The notes under the pieces were generated by a model that worked only from the letters and a program-made list of their open reading frames with translations, had not been told where the DNA came from and did no database searches. From NCBI GenBank assembly GCA_037176885.1, contig JAWWNJ010000009.1, positions 2,108,001-2,172,000 of the forward strand: a stretch of DNA of 64,000 bases, read 5' to 3'. The position numbers and the translations under genes are program-made. This DNA is from Favolaschia claudopus (Eukaryota > Basidiomycota > Agaricomycetes > Agaricales > Mycenaceae). Positions 1 through 11,279 of this stretch are shown one piece after another; positions within the stretch are counted from its first letter, which is position 1, and each line of letters starts with the position of its first letter.

Positions 1-376
1 GCTTAGCAGCGCCAGGGCAAGTTGAATGGATACCGCAGGCCTCAGCACCCTACGTTTCATGATGTTTCATGTCAATTCAATCTGGCGTCGTCTCCGGGAA
101 GGATCGGCTGTGTCTCACTCGCTGCACAAATCGGTTAAGACTCCCGTCTTGCGGCCGATTCACGGGCATTGGGATCTGCAAGGGCTTTCAAAATCTCGCA
201 CTCGATTGGGAGTCAGCCTCCCCGACAGCAACATTACATTGTCGCAAGAAAAACAACCACAGAACGGGGTGAACTACATACAGACAACAATAGCAAGAGC
301 AACAGCAAGGTATGATACCAGACAACAGAGCAAAAGTGTTCGAACTCCAAGCCTTCCAGATTCCCGATACCGCTCG
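1..376. other. gene-free stretch at left edge
   Basis: Overlapping short open frames occur on the plus strand, but none shows a recognisable domain or intron pattern. The stretch is best read as the downstream flank of the GIY-YIG gene that ends here on the minus strand. Confidence 0.4.
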
Positions 377-928
377 TCACTTCGAATCTACTATCTTCCC
401 GATGAGGCGCGTCACTTTGATCGCTTTCTCGACGCCTCCAATGCGCTCAACTTCGAATTCCTCGCGATGTTTGACGCGGCATGACTGGCATGCACACGGC
501 TGCTTCCAGACGTCTGCGGTTTTCAAGAATCGGTGGAGAGCTCGTTCTGCAGCAGGCGTTCGAGAAAACACGAGAACAGAAGAAAATGAAAACGCACCGA
601 GTTTTTTAGCATAACGTGTGGGAGTTTCGTGGACAAGCTTGATACGAGAACGGCGGCATTGGCGGCGCCATTCGCGAAGGCGGCGGCGCGAGTCGTTCGT
701 CCTGCCCGCCTTCCACTCCACAGAGCCGTCGGGGCTGGTCTTCTTCAGCCAATAAACGACACCAGGGGCGTCAGAGGCGGACGGCGGGGCACGGATCGCG
801 GCTTTGACACCGCGTCTTGAGTAGGTCGTTCGGTATCGGGACGACTGGTCTGGGGTCATTGCATAGAGTTCCTCTACAGATCTCAATGAGTTTTGAAGGA
901 ATGGAGTGGTCAATTCATTCACCTTCAT
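377..928 (-). CDS. T5orf172/GIY-YIG nuclease-like domain protein
   Basis: Two exons (928-598 and 546-377) joined over a 51-nt intron give about 166 aa. The core has the order of fungal T5orf172 (DUF1766, GIY-YIG superfamily) proteins: a first strand VVYWLKK, then KAGRTNDSRRRLREWRRQC matching the 'KxGRTxxxxRRLxEWxxQC' core, then ERALHRFL, and a Cys-rich tail (CACQSC...HREEFEV). The intron falls exactly before the ERALH helix and restores the frame. Known for the family: GIY-YIG folds bind or cut DNA, and fungal members form large families of unknown role. The start is uncertain. ATGs at 928 and 859 are both possible and an upstream exon cannot be excluded; the open frame before 928 has no ATG. 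The family call is fairly sure; nuclease activity is not shown. Confidence 0.72.
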   Translation of the reverse strand: MKVNELTTPFLQNSLRSVEELYAMTPDQSSRYRTTYSRRGVKAAIRAPPSASDAPGVVYWLKKTSPDGSVEWKAGRTNDSRRRLREWRRQCRRSRIKLVHETPTRYAKKLGAFSFSSVLVFSRTPAAERALHRFLKTADVWKQPCACQSCRVKHREEFEVERIGGVEKAIKVTRLIGKIVDSK

Positions 929-1573
929 CGGATGAGAGCCTATCCATTGGGAAGAGGGGACGAACTGCAAGATGATCAAGAGCGGAGAAGAGACGACGAG
1001 TGGACAAGCGCCCAATCGCGTTTGGGTTTATGGGTGTGTGTGCAGCGCGACGTGACAGGACACGACGCGATCAAGGGAGCGGCTTGGACTCTAAAATCAG
1101 GGAATATCGCTCAAAGTCTTCGAAGAACCCCGTTGCACGGCCCAGTTCTCTAAGCAAGAGATCGTCGGCTGCGGATCCAAATGAATGCAGCACTACGGAA
1201 GCGTCACCCACCAAGACGCCAGAAAGAACGAGCTCGTATTTGCTGCTGCAGCTGGGCTGAGCGGCAGCTCGGAATCTCAGACAAGGAATGAGCTAGCGCA
1301 ATCGAGTGGTCTGTTTACTGTAAAGCCAGGTCAATTTATCGTTTGTTTTCGTTGACATGTTTCTCAAAGCTGGCACATAGGAAACTGACGAATTTGTGCA
1401 CGCACCAACCGTAGCCACCCTTTGGACGATGCAGAGGTCTCCGATCTCTTCGTCGTACCCATTATCGTTACGAGATAGGTGTCTGAAACAATCCACAACG
1501 TGGCGAGCGACAGCTTCTCGGGGATTGGAATAGCAGTAGTCTTTCGCCGTCGAGAAGACAAGGGCAGGGAGGG
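929..1573. other. intergenic, no gene recognised
   Basis: On the minus strand at about 1293-1561 two overlapping frames stay open for 65 codons, but there is no start context or known motif. Otherwise I see nothing here. Confidence 0.35.
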
Positions 1574-1799
1574 TTGGTGCGGATGCAGGTGGGTATGCGA
1601 GTGTTAGTGGTTAGTCTGCTTGTGTTCTGCGTTTTTATTTACCTCGTTTTCGCTGTTTATACTTTCTTTGTGCATTTCGACGTCTGGCGCTCCTCTTCTG
1701 TTTCCTGTTTCATTTTGTACTCGCACCCCTGGTCCTACTTCCACTGCTTCTTCTACTCACTCTTCTTTCCTTCTCCCTCACCGCTAACCTCCCCTTTCC

Positions 1800-3170
1800 C
1801 CCTCCACAGACATTCCAGTAACCTCTATTCCTCCACCTCGTCAACGAGAAAGAGGCGGTGGCCGCTCGGCGGGATGGAGGTATGATACAGCTCCATCGCC
1901 GCCCCGAGACTCTCCCCCTCACATGTGCAGGCCGTGACCAAACGCTAAACGCAGGCGACGACGAGCGCTGCTTGATCACGATTGGCGGCACGATACCACC
2001 TTCATCTCGCTCTTCACCCGCCTCCTCCGCCTCTCCAGTATCAGCTCGATCGCCAACCCCAGCCCCAACGCCACCCGCGCCTTCTTCACCATCCGAGCCG
2101 ACGCTACTGAGGGGGATGCCCCGCTAAGCATCGCCGCTAGATCGGACGCTCGGACGTTATCGCGACCCGCGTCGTATACGACATCGCCTGCTCACGTACG
2201 TTTGGGTCCAGCGAGGATGTCGGTGGACGAATGCCGGCGGAACGTTTTCTGAGTTGCGCTGGAAGAGGGAGAAGAAGTGAAGGCGGGGACGCGTGATGAA
2301 GGATTGGGAGAGGGAAGCAACGTCGGTGTTGGCATGGTCGTCATAGGCGTAAATGTCCTCTGAGCGTCTGCCGGTATTAGAGACGAAAGGTCCGCCTCCA
2401 CTTTCTTCTCATTCCCCTCCTCCCTACCACCCGCGATCACCCTCAACCGCTCGCTCAATGCCAGACTCTTCCCCGACGCCACGTCACAAGTCAACCTCGC
2501 GCCTCCGGCTCTCCTTCAACTCCCCCACCCACCGACGTTATCCTCCTCCTTAGTCCCCATCAACACCGCCCTCGATGCGACCCAAATAATCTCTCACCTA
2601 TAACTCCGAAACAACACTACTGCCGCTTACGCAATACCCTCTGCCACTTCCCGCTATCAAGTAATTTATAGATTCGAGACTATGCGCCCGCCCTCGGCAC
2701 CCTCCCCGCTCTCCGCGCCATGGCGGCTTCGTCACGATTCGTTTCGGCTCGATACCGCGCGCCACTCACCGCCGCCTTCCTCTTCGAGTCGTTTCGACGG
2801 CAGGTGAGTACCCCTGAAACGAATAAAGCAATCCTTACTTACTCCACCTACGCGGCAACTCAGACTCGCGTCGAAACCTACCTGCTTAAGCTATTTAATG
2901 CGCCGTTAGCGCCGAATTTCTCCGCGACTTATCTGACCGCGAGGGCAGTATTGCGTGATGTAAATGTAAGTCCTTTCTTTTGGGTTGGAAGCAGCGAAAC
3001 GAATACTTACCTTGGAAACACCGCAAATGAAAGAGAATGGAGAAAACTCGAACTTAGGTTGAACATTCAAGGAACAACAAAGGGCCATGACCCGCACGGT
3101 ATGCTCGTTTCTTCCTCTTTTTTGAGCTCTCAAGCTCACCCAGCCTTTTAGCGCCGCACAACAAGGACTC
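1800..3170 (+). pseudogene. decayed coding stretch, family not recognised
   Basis: Several plus-strand segments have coding-like composition, but they lie in different frames and are separated by stop codons. One at about 1960-2250 reads LFTRLLRLSSISSIANPSPN. One at about 2360-2630 is Pro/Leu-rich. One at about 2680-2810 reads LGTLPALRAMAASSRF, and one at about 2850-2960 reads TQTRVETYLLKLFNAP. Candidate splice sites exist, for example a pyrimidine-rich stretch ending in CAG at 1808 and a GTGAGT near 2810. In-frame stops remain, however, such as the TGA in the first segment. The helical, Leu/Arg-rich character suggests an old gene that has lost its frame, or a gene I cannot splice correctly. 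I do not assign a function. Confidence 0.3.
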
Positions 3171-3879
3171 GGTGAACTCAAGCGCTACGCTTTCTTGCGG
3201 CCAATTGCTCCTCCCGAGGCCGACGCCCCGCCCCGCGGACGAGCGTGCATGTGTTCACCGACTAGTAAGTTTTCAATATCCTTTGTTTTTGACTTCTAAC
3301 TACCTCCCGCTTCTCTCTTACTTGCTTTTTCCTCCTTCTCCTCGTGTTGCCGTCTCGTTCGCCTCGACTCTATGCTACGTGGAAACGAGACGACAATGTC
3401 GTCGCGTTGTTGAGTTATTTTTTCCCCCTTATTCGCTCGTTCGTTTCCTCTCTTCTTTCCTCCTCCTCGTTCTTCCCTTGCTCGTTTTGGTGAGGCGTCT
3501 GTGGAGCTGTAATCGAAGGCGCAAGACGGAATTGAAAACGACCAAGCGTACGCATGCGCTTGAACAGACGATGTTTGCGGTGGGTGCGGAGGCGGAAACG
3601 GTTGTGACGAGGTCGATGTGTATGGGTAATCTTCTGTACTCACTCGACACTTATGATAGTACTAGTACACCTTTCTTGCTTCACAAAGTGAAACCACCAA
3701 AATTCCAGAGACTGTAACGGTGTATGAGTGGTAACAAGACTGTCTTAGTGCCGTCAATGCAATGATACAACCAGAAATTCGTTTCTCCTCAGTTAAAGAT
3801 CCTGATTGTCAAACTGGGGTAGGTAGTAATGCGGTGAGCATTGACTAAGCCCTTACTTAGGTGTCCTCACTATCACTCA

Positions 3880-4480
3880 GTTCAATCTCAGACCCATCCG
3901 CCCACCTTCCTCCGCCCATCCGCAGACCGTTCGACGACGTTCCGCAGATGAGTAGCGGATCGCCTGCAGACCAGACGCAGACCATCGGCGGACGGTCCGC
4001 CGATGGAATTTCGGGTCACCCAAAATATCGAATTCCGGATAGAATTTTGGGTCGACCCGAAATTCAGTCCGAAAGTATTTGTTTTGGACTCGTTCCGGGT
4101 GAGCCAGAATTGGTCCCATTCTTTTACTTCCAGAACGAGTTTCGGAGCACCCGAAATTCGGTCCCATTTGATTCGTTTTGGCATTAGTTTTGGACGCCCT
4201 TATTCCAAATCCGGAACTAAGCGTTTCGGATTCCCATTTCGGTCAGTCTGATTTTTATTCCGATACTTTACATTACGGCTGAATTTTGGACAGTCCGAAA
4301 TCAAATCCAATACGTTGAATTCTGGGTTGAATTTTGTACCACCCAGAATCCGTCCGAAACTATTCAAAACGAACCGCGTTTCGGTTGACCGGATTTTAAT
4401 CCGAAACTTTTACTTTTGGGTCAAAATCTGGGCGACCCGAAATTTCATTTTCCTCGGTGTGAAGGGCTTTGTTCTCGCTG
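3880..4480 (-). repeat. dispersed non-coding repeat A, copy 1
   Basis: About 600 bp dense in TTTCGGGT / CCCGAAAT-type words repeated every 25-40 bases, bounded on the low-coordinate side by a GC-rich block of CGGCGGACGGTCCGCCGATG type. Read on the minus strand it aligns in order with 53175-53740 on the plus strand. Both contain a CGAAAT, a TTCCGGATT(T)GGGAATAAGGGCGTC-like word and the same GC-rich terminal block. The small ORFs here are by-products of the repetition. A mobile origin is likely, but I could not define terminal repeats or a target duplication. Confidence 0.65.
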
Positions 4481-7463
4481 CGGACAGGTTGGGCGAAGGG
4501 TTTTCCGCACATACTACTGGGTATCCAAACGGGGAAAAACGCGAAAAAGCGCCGAAAAGAAAGAAGGAAAGGGAAACTCTCTAATATCAATAGAAATGTA
4601 TACGAGTTGAGTTATTTAATGCTCCCATGCACTACGCCTCTCAGAATCTTGCGCCCGAGTGCAAGATCGGCCTATCGACACCGAAACATCTCGAGACTAC
4701 CTACATTGTGCGCGTGGCACCGTGCATTCTACCGGGCGATTGAATATTCCCCCATTTCCGGGGCAGCCCTCACCCACGGACAAGTCTGAGTACGCTGTCG
4801 CTTTCCGGCTGGCTGCTCCCCTATAGTCGCGTGCTGGGAGCTGAAAAAATGTTTGAATAGTCACAGAATTCAGATGACTTTGCTCACCTTTCGACCTGAG
4901 CGGCGGATACAAAAATTTGGATCGAACATTGGAGCTGCCGGGAAATTAAGAACAGTAGTGCCGTGTGACAAGTCTGGTTGATATTGGTGAGGGCAAATCT
5001 GTCTCGAAATTTTCGTCCTCTTGAACCCGTGAGACGGCTGAATTCTGCATTTCCAGCGAGGAAGCCCGGGGAAAGCAAGATGCGGAGCTGCAAATATTTC
5101 GCGGGTTTGTTGAGCAGCTTTGAGCTGGTCCGAAATCAAGTCTGCAGATGCGCGCCCATTATTTTGTTTCTTCCATGATTTTGCGTATGCTGTGAGAAGC
5201 TCCACTGTTATAGAACCGGGATTTTCCAGCAGTTGTAGCGAAGACCGAAAGGGTTGCGGAAGAAATATTGACGTGCTTCCGCGAGTAGCAGAAACCGTGT
5301 TGCTGTCTGTTCATGCGTAGGCTTCCATGCATAGAGGAATCCAAAGATATTCTGAATTTTCTGCCTAGTAGCCTTCCTATGCCGGGGAGGACCGTCCATT
5401 TGCAGTGGGAAGCCAAAAAACAAAAGCAGGTCAAGATTTCGAAGATTCGAACGCGTTGAAATGAATAAAAAGCGTGTATTTAGCGGCTTTGATGTCGAGT
5501 TAAGTATTCGCAGCGTTGAGATTGCCTCTTCTGACACAGACGACGCGCAGAAATGGCGGGTGCGCAAGAGAGAGCGTTAAGTGTTATGCTTGTGACATCG
5601 TCACGCTCAACATCGGACCCGCGGGCCCATTTAGCGGGTGCCGTGAAGTGGCTGTGAGCCTCAACATGTTGAGTGGCCCAGCTGATCGGGCGGTTAACCG
5701 GGCGAAGGGGAGGTATGCGCTGTCGATATCGGTTTGAGAGGTATTTATCACTGGCATAAAATTAGTACTTACCATTGACTTACCCACGATTATTTTAGAC
5801 TGTCTCGGCCGGGGCGCACAAGTTACAACAGTTCATCTTGGGACAATTACCAGCACGAGGCAGTAGTTATGAGCGCTCTCTGACTGACCCCACACGATCT
5901 GCGCGTGGGTTTGCCTTTGACAGCTTTTTGTGCTGTGGTCTCTGTTGCCAAATCGTTTGCAAGTGAGGAGAAAATCATTCGCAGCACTCGTGTGAGAGTG
6001 AATTGAGATGAGGAGATACGAAGGGGAGAGCGAAAGATGTGATCCTAGAAAGTCGAGCAAATACCAACTCATGCGACGGAGCTTTGAGACATCTGCACCG
6101 TCGGTAGTTAGAGATCTGTCAAAAGTTAAAGTTCACTCACGACGCGTAGGCGATGTAAGTAACACTGGCAGAGAGCGAGAAATCAAAATCAAAGAGCTTC
6201 AGTGAACGTGAATAAGCGTGTCTCCATGCAAGATCATGGTTTCGCACTGCAGTCGAAAAAAAACGCGTGAACCTCATGGGCACCGTAGACCGCTTCCCTG
6301 TCGCAGATTGCTCCGGAACGGCAAGAAATCGACAGCGCACGTGTATAGCAGCAACCTCTACGGAGTATCCATTCTCGGGGCTCGCTTTTCGTGAGTGGGG
6401 ATAACATATGGAGACTGAAATATCGGAAATTGAGTATTCGCCACACGAAAACTGGACAGAAGCTCAATAGATCGTGTACATCGGAAGGCTTTGAGCTTTC
6501 AAGTCGTGCTGCTCAAGACTCCAAGTCTATCCAGGGTGCTCAGATTAAGCTTCACGACCTTCAAATCGACTCGGAATCCAAGTCGAATTTCGCGGTGGAA
6601 GCACTTGAGTTCCAAGAAGCCGAGATTTTGGGTGACATGCCAAGAGATACTAATATGAGGATGCCAGAACACAAAAGAAATAAAAGCCAGGAAACAACCA
6701 CTTCTGCGGGCTGGGTGGGGAAGGAGGAAAGAGCTTAAAGGGGTTTCTGCCAACGGATAGTTCGACGGTCGGTGTCAGCGAGCCTGAGGGGGTTATTCGG
6801 TAGGAGTTAGAGTGCCTGTGAGCCATTTAGAGGGAGAACAACACTCGATGCAGCGGAGGATTGACGCTCACTTTTATCTTCTCAGAGACCGCGACCGACC
6901 CGTCCCACGGAACATCTCCGTCAACATTTACGATTGTAGGGCATGAGTAAATTTGAAGAGGGCGTGTCAAGGCACAGCAAGGCACCTCGATGCGGAAGGT
7001 CGATTTGCTTCCTTCCGGATCGCGGATAATCTAAATCCGATGGCTTACCGCAGTGATTGAACTGTGAACTGTGAGCTAATCGGACGTGGGCTCGCTGAGT
7101 GTGTGCTCAACTCGAGTCCTTTGAAAGATCAAAGGGAGTCCGATGGACACAGTCTGAGAATTCCAAGCTGTTGGTGATCCAAAAACGGGTTACTTCCGCA
7201 TGCCGCACGGTGTGAATTCCGACGATCCCCAGGTAAGGAGATCTTGAGTAATGGGTCTGTCAGTCCTTTCAAGAAGCGAGGAGATAACAACATTTATTTG
7301 CTCCGAATGCATGGATGCATGGATACGTAGAGAGACCGATATGATTTGATTATGACCCAGATACGATACGAGAACATATACAAAGACTCCTGGATAGAAT
7401 AAAAGTCATCAACGTGAAAAGATCGTCGTCAATAGAGAAAGGAAAGCTCACCAAGACCCATGT
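4481..7463. other. 3-kb gene-poor stretch
   Basis: No open frame here carries a motif I know. The longest (6391-6738, plus, 115 codons; 5208-5567 and 4870-5205, minus) have no family resemblance and no supporting splice pattern. The last 200 bases, with few open frames, look like the 3' flank of the RNase H gene. Confidence 0.4.
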
Positions 7464-8138
7464 CTAGAAGTGAAGCGGCAAAGCAGCAGCGCGAGAGGCG
7501 AGCGCATCAGCAACATGGTTGACTTCACGGGGAACATGAAGGAACTGCACAGTGACACCCTGCCTCTCGTATCCCTCCACGGCATCGTCTAGACGTTTGA
7601 AAAGATCAGCGTTCTTGGGCCTAACCCCCTTGCTTGTCCTCCACCCATTGACCTTCCACTGAAACACCCAGTCTGTGATTCCCTGGACAACGTAATCCGA
7701 ATCCGCCGCGACGACATAGACTTTCTCCTTCTCTGCGCTCGGCAAATGGGCGCGAATTCCTGCGTGGTACTGTAATTTCTTCTCAACGACCATTTCCAAC
7801 CCATGGATCGCTGCGAGGAGCTCGGCGCGCTGATTCGTGCGCGGGGCGCCAGGATCCATCTTGTCGTCCACGGGGAGAGAAAGCTGGTCATTCTCATTGA
7901 TCCCGAGAGCACAGCCGATTCCGGAACGCGCATAGGGTGTTCCGTTGTTAGGGCAAGCGCCGTCGACGAAGACGAAGGGGTAGTAGTGGCAGAGTTCGTC
8001 GGCGTGGTGGCAGCAACGGCCAAAGAAGCGGTCGCAGTTGTGGCAGCGGTCGACGCGGGCAGCTACGGGGTCGGCGTCGAACTTGGGGCAGAATCTGAAG
8101 AGTCTGGGGGAGACGTTGGGATCGTTGTAGTGCGGCAT
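7464..8138 (-). CDS. RNase H-fold domain protein
   Basis: Intronless, 224 aa from the ATG at 8138; the frame is open further upstream but has no earlier ATG. The second half is an RNase H fold with the four acidic positions of the DEDD set: Asp59 in FVDGAC, Glu106 in TNQRAELLAAI, Asp146 in AADSDYV and Asp211 in NHVADALA. The spacing and the motif GWRTSKGVRPKNADLF match cellular type 1 RNase H proteins, whose role is cutting the RNA strand of RNA-DNA hybrids. The first 50 residues hold a Cys/His cluster (C32, C35, C42, C43, H44, H45, C50) instead of the usual hybrid-binding domain, which may bind zinc. It stands alone with long gene-free flanks. Family sure; activity and the zinc idea are inference. 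Confidence 0.85.
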   Translation of the reverse strand: MPHYNDPNVSPRLFRFCPKFDADPVAARVDRCHNCDRFFGRCCHHADELCHYYPFVFVDGACPNNGTPYARSGIGCALGINENDQLSLPVDDKMDPGAPRTNQRAELLAAIHGLEMVVEKKLQYHAGIRAHLPSAEKEKVYVVAADSDYVVQGITDWVFQWKVNGWRTSKGVRPKNADLFKRLDDAVEGYERQGVTVQFLHVPREVNHVADALASRAAALPLHF

Positions 8139-8789
8139 GATGGACGCGCAAGACAAAGGGGATGTTTGGTCGAATAAACACAGGCCACTGCCACAACGTG
8201 CTCTTCCCACGGTTCAAACAGTTGCGATCTCAATTCGCGATTTGATAAACGCTCGGGATTACTGTATAGCTTGAGATTCAGATCTATATTCAGAGCTTGT
8301 AGAACTCAGCGATTAGCTTTAATTAATTTAATTGACGATTGGCAATATGTTCAATGTCACGCCAAGTATTTCTCAGACTCAGTCTCACCTAAGACACATT
8401 GACGCAAAAAGATCAGCATGAGATCTCCTGCTGCATATTAACAGCTATTAAGAAATGTAGTCTTCTAACTCTGCCAGTGCAGATAAATGAATTTTATGCA
8501 ACATACTTAGTTCGTTGTTGGCTCGGGCTACCGTCCAGCATTGCACAGGCTTGATTATAACAGGATTCTCCGGTATCATTTTTATTCTCTTGGCCAGTTA
8601 TATTCAGATCGACTAGAAAGCAAAACAGAGATAAGCAAATCGGATGTGCGCAACGGTTGTTTGAAGTTGAACCGTGGGAGAAGCGACACGTGTCAACGGT
8701 ACCTCTTGTTCTTCCCACGGCGCGACACCAGGCGCTCATTTTGTCAGCGACTTCCAGAGTCACGGCTCGTCTCTGTCGACTCATACAAG
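8139..8789. other. intergenic between RNase H gene and KRE6 relic
   Basis: AT-rich around 8230-8480, with no recognisable gene. The first hundred bases next to 8139 are presumably the RNase H promoter, but no clear TATA element is visible. Confidence 0.35.
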
Positions 8790-9721
8790 ACCAACTCAGC
8801 TTCTTGCCCGGCCAACGACTCTAGATCTCTGCGTGTAATACCTGCCGCGGCTCCGACCACCCCGGGCCCTCCACCTCTACCGGTCGCGGAGTTCCAGAAA
8901 TCGATGATCATCATCGAGGCCCTAGTCGAAATCGACTTGAACACCCCTCCTTTGAAACTTCCGCGGTCAAGTATCTCAAAGCTACTAGTACCAGGTCGCA
9001 CCTTACAACGCCCAACGGCAATTAATTCAACAACGATTCCACGGCGACTCCCATCCCATCCAAAACACAAGCATAACGAAATTCAACAATTACATCGGGG
9101 ACGAGTTTCAGCAGACAGTGTCCGCGTTGACCTATATTGATTCGAGTCTCTATGGAGGGGAGGCGTATGCGCCGTATGTTATTGAGTGGTTTTCGGATCC
9201 GGGTAATCGCGAGGATGGGTACATCGCTTGGTATAGCAATGGTTCGAAGACGTGGACTTTAACTGCGGATACCATTGGGGCGGATAGCACGTCTCAGGTG
9301 TCTTCGCGGTTGGTTTCAGAGGAGCCTATGGTGAGTGAACATACCTTTATCCAAATGAAACTATGTATAGAGCTATTCAATTGCGCAGTATATAGTCCTG
9401 AACCTAGGCATATCCCCGTCCTTCCAAGGGCAAGACTACGCGCACACGGTCTTCCCGGCAGATATGTTCATAGACTACGTCCGCGTATATCAGCTTCCCG
9501 ATGTGAAAGACGGATTGACTTGCAACCCGCCTACTCACCCTACGGCAGATTATATCAATCAGTGCGTAACTATTTCTTCCGCATGTTTTTTTCCCTGTTG
9601 CTGATTCCTTTCGAACGAACTCGAAGGCACATATCTGCGTACACTAATCCCAATCTTACTACGTGGGCGGAAGCGGGGTATAAGTACCTTCCCCAGGAAT
9701 AGTCTTTACGATGGTTGTTGA
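8790..9721 (+). pseudogene. KRE6/SKN1-like beta-glucan synthesis protein, C-terminal relic
   Basis: The translation follows the last third of the fungal KRE6/SKN1 family (GH16-related, needed for cell-wall beta-1,6-glucan) piece by piece. It runs through a GRGVPEID segment, VAPYNA, FNNDSTATPI, SALTYIDSSLYGGE, WYSNGSKTWT, SSRLVSEEP, then an intron with GTGAGT donor near 9331, FIDYVRVYQ, HPTADYIN, a second intron, AYTNPNLTTWAEAGY, and the family terminus PRNSLYDGC with stop at 9719-9721. These pieces lie in different frames. One shift falls at about 8905-8907, inside the GH16 catalytic motif (E-x-D-x-x-E). Others lie between 8920 and 9100, and one at about 9682. The N-terminal membrane anchor and first half of the catalytic domain are missing. 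It is a dead, 5'-truncated copy; a functional paralogue is expected elsewhere. Confidence 0.85.
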
Positions 9722-10034
9722 TGGCGCTCTTTTTCTTGATTCAATTCGCATTTAGATGGTGCCAACATTCATTTCAAGCTGTTTCCCCATGCATAACCAA
9801 GTCGGAATAATCTGCCGATGGCAGCGTCTCTTTGCGCAAAGATCTGTTTGCATAATGGGTCTTGAACTTGGGGACTGAGAATCTTTCATACAATTTTCTA
9901 ACATTGACAATGTTCAAATTACTCTACGGATGTATGCAGATAAAATGTCTAGCGATGAATCATAATACGGTTCGTATGCCTTGCGTGCAAATGTCATTCT
10001 CGTCGACATTCCAGTCGTCTTACAAGGCGAAGGG
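9722..10034. other. short gap, nothing seen
   Basis: AT-rich spacer between the KRE6 relic and the stop codon of the MFS transporter gene on the other strand. No feature recognised. Confidence 0.4.
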
Positions 10035-10387
10035 TCATGTCGGTCGTTTAGCGAATTTACTTCTCATCCGGAGTTGTGGTCCATAGATCCAAAGCAGCCA
10101 CGGTCTGCATTGTCAATCAATACAGTGAAACGACACGGAAAAGTTGACTCACGATGGACACCCAATAACAATCGCAATCACAGCTAATATTGTATCTCCC
10201 TTCCCGTATCCTAACTTTCGATACATCTGCTCTGCGAACAGCGGGAACGCGAATCCGAATAATGAACGAAGGCAGCCTACGATTGCCAGCGCTGGTTGGA
10301 AAAAACAAAAGATTCTTCGATGTTCATCGCCCAGGAGCGAGAAGGAGCTCACCAGAAGCAGCATATAAAGCAAAACAGTCGATAATA

Positions 10388-10822
10388 CACCTGTGGTGCC
10401 CAATATTATACTATAGTTATAGCTTCCATGTGGTCCCCATGGAAGCTATAGTTATAGGTCGAACTATCTTCCATGACATCCACAGAATGTCATCTCCACG
10501 GCTTCCACAGAGGACTTGTCCAGGGCGAAAAATGAGATTTTTCCACCGTTTCCATGCCTTTTCCTGCTACAAAAACCCCCTTTAAAGGGTACTAATGAAT
10601 TCCATGACTTCCATCAGATTTTGTATACACTTCCATGACTTCCATTAAGTAACAAAGTTGTAATAGAGTTAGTATACCCTTCCACCGCTTCCATGAGGGA
10701 CTTGTACCATATATATCAGTGGTGATTTGATCTTCCACCACTTCCATGAAAATATACAAGTTTAATACGCTCTTATTGACCTTCCATGACTTCCATGAGA
10801 CCAAGTAACTGTGATCAGTATC
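10388..10822 (+). repeat. left terminal inverted repeat with TTCCA sub-repeats
   Basis: About 435 bp, nearly identical to the reverse complement of 13350-13784; I see only a few mismatches, e.g. one near 10670 and one near 10647. It carries about eight copies of a motif of the form CTTCCAYNRCTTCCATG spaced over its length, the layout expected of subterminal transposase-binding sites. Confidence 0.88.
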
Positions 10823-11126
10823 TGAATGTTCCACTGCTGCCACAATTCTATTCCAGTCTACTGTGCCCCTTACCATCCCCTCCCCCCTCTGCCTTCTCTC
10901 ACTCTCTCTAGTCAACAGATACCCTTCACCGCTTCCCCTCCTCCACATCATCATATTTTTCCCACTCCCTAGTAAACTGACAACCGTTTCACATCAGTAT
11001 CCTCCTCTCCACCATCCTGCTGTGTGAACTCTCTATATAATGTCAATGAAGTAGCTGTCACACTATCTCAAAAAGACTTTCAAACACGAGTATATACGAG
11101 AACAGTGTTCCAAACACTCCATGTGA

Positions 11127-11279
11127 TCACAAAATCCCTGTGCCATTGCATTCTTCTCCACAAAGGCATGCTACCTCACTGAGAGTGAAGTCCTGTTCAT
11201 CCTTAATATATACCACTATCTCAACATTCAGCTCAATCTTGAAGTAAGGGTGGGCAGCAAGATTAGCCTGATACCAAAT
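11127..11279 (-). pseudogene. short decayed coding relic inside the transposon
   Basis: A 50-codon open frame with protein-like composition, containing YQANLAAHPYFKIELNVEI and a CLCGEEC cysteine cluster, closed on both sides by stops. It has no ATG and no visible continuation in the other frames. It may be a remnant of the coding part of the autonomous parent. I do not recognise the family. Confidence 0.25.

Noticed and set aside
3861..4600. overlapping 80-110 codon frames on both strands
   Set aside because: They are explained by the short-period TTTCGGGT repetition, which leaves all frames open with the same residues.
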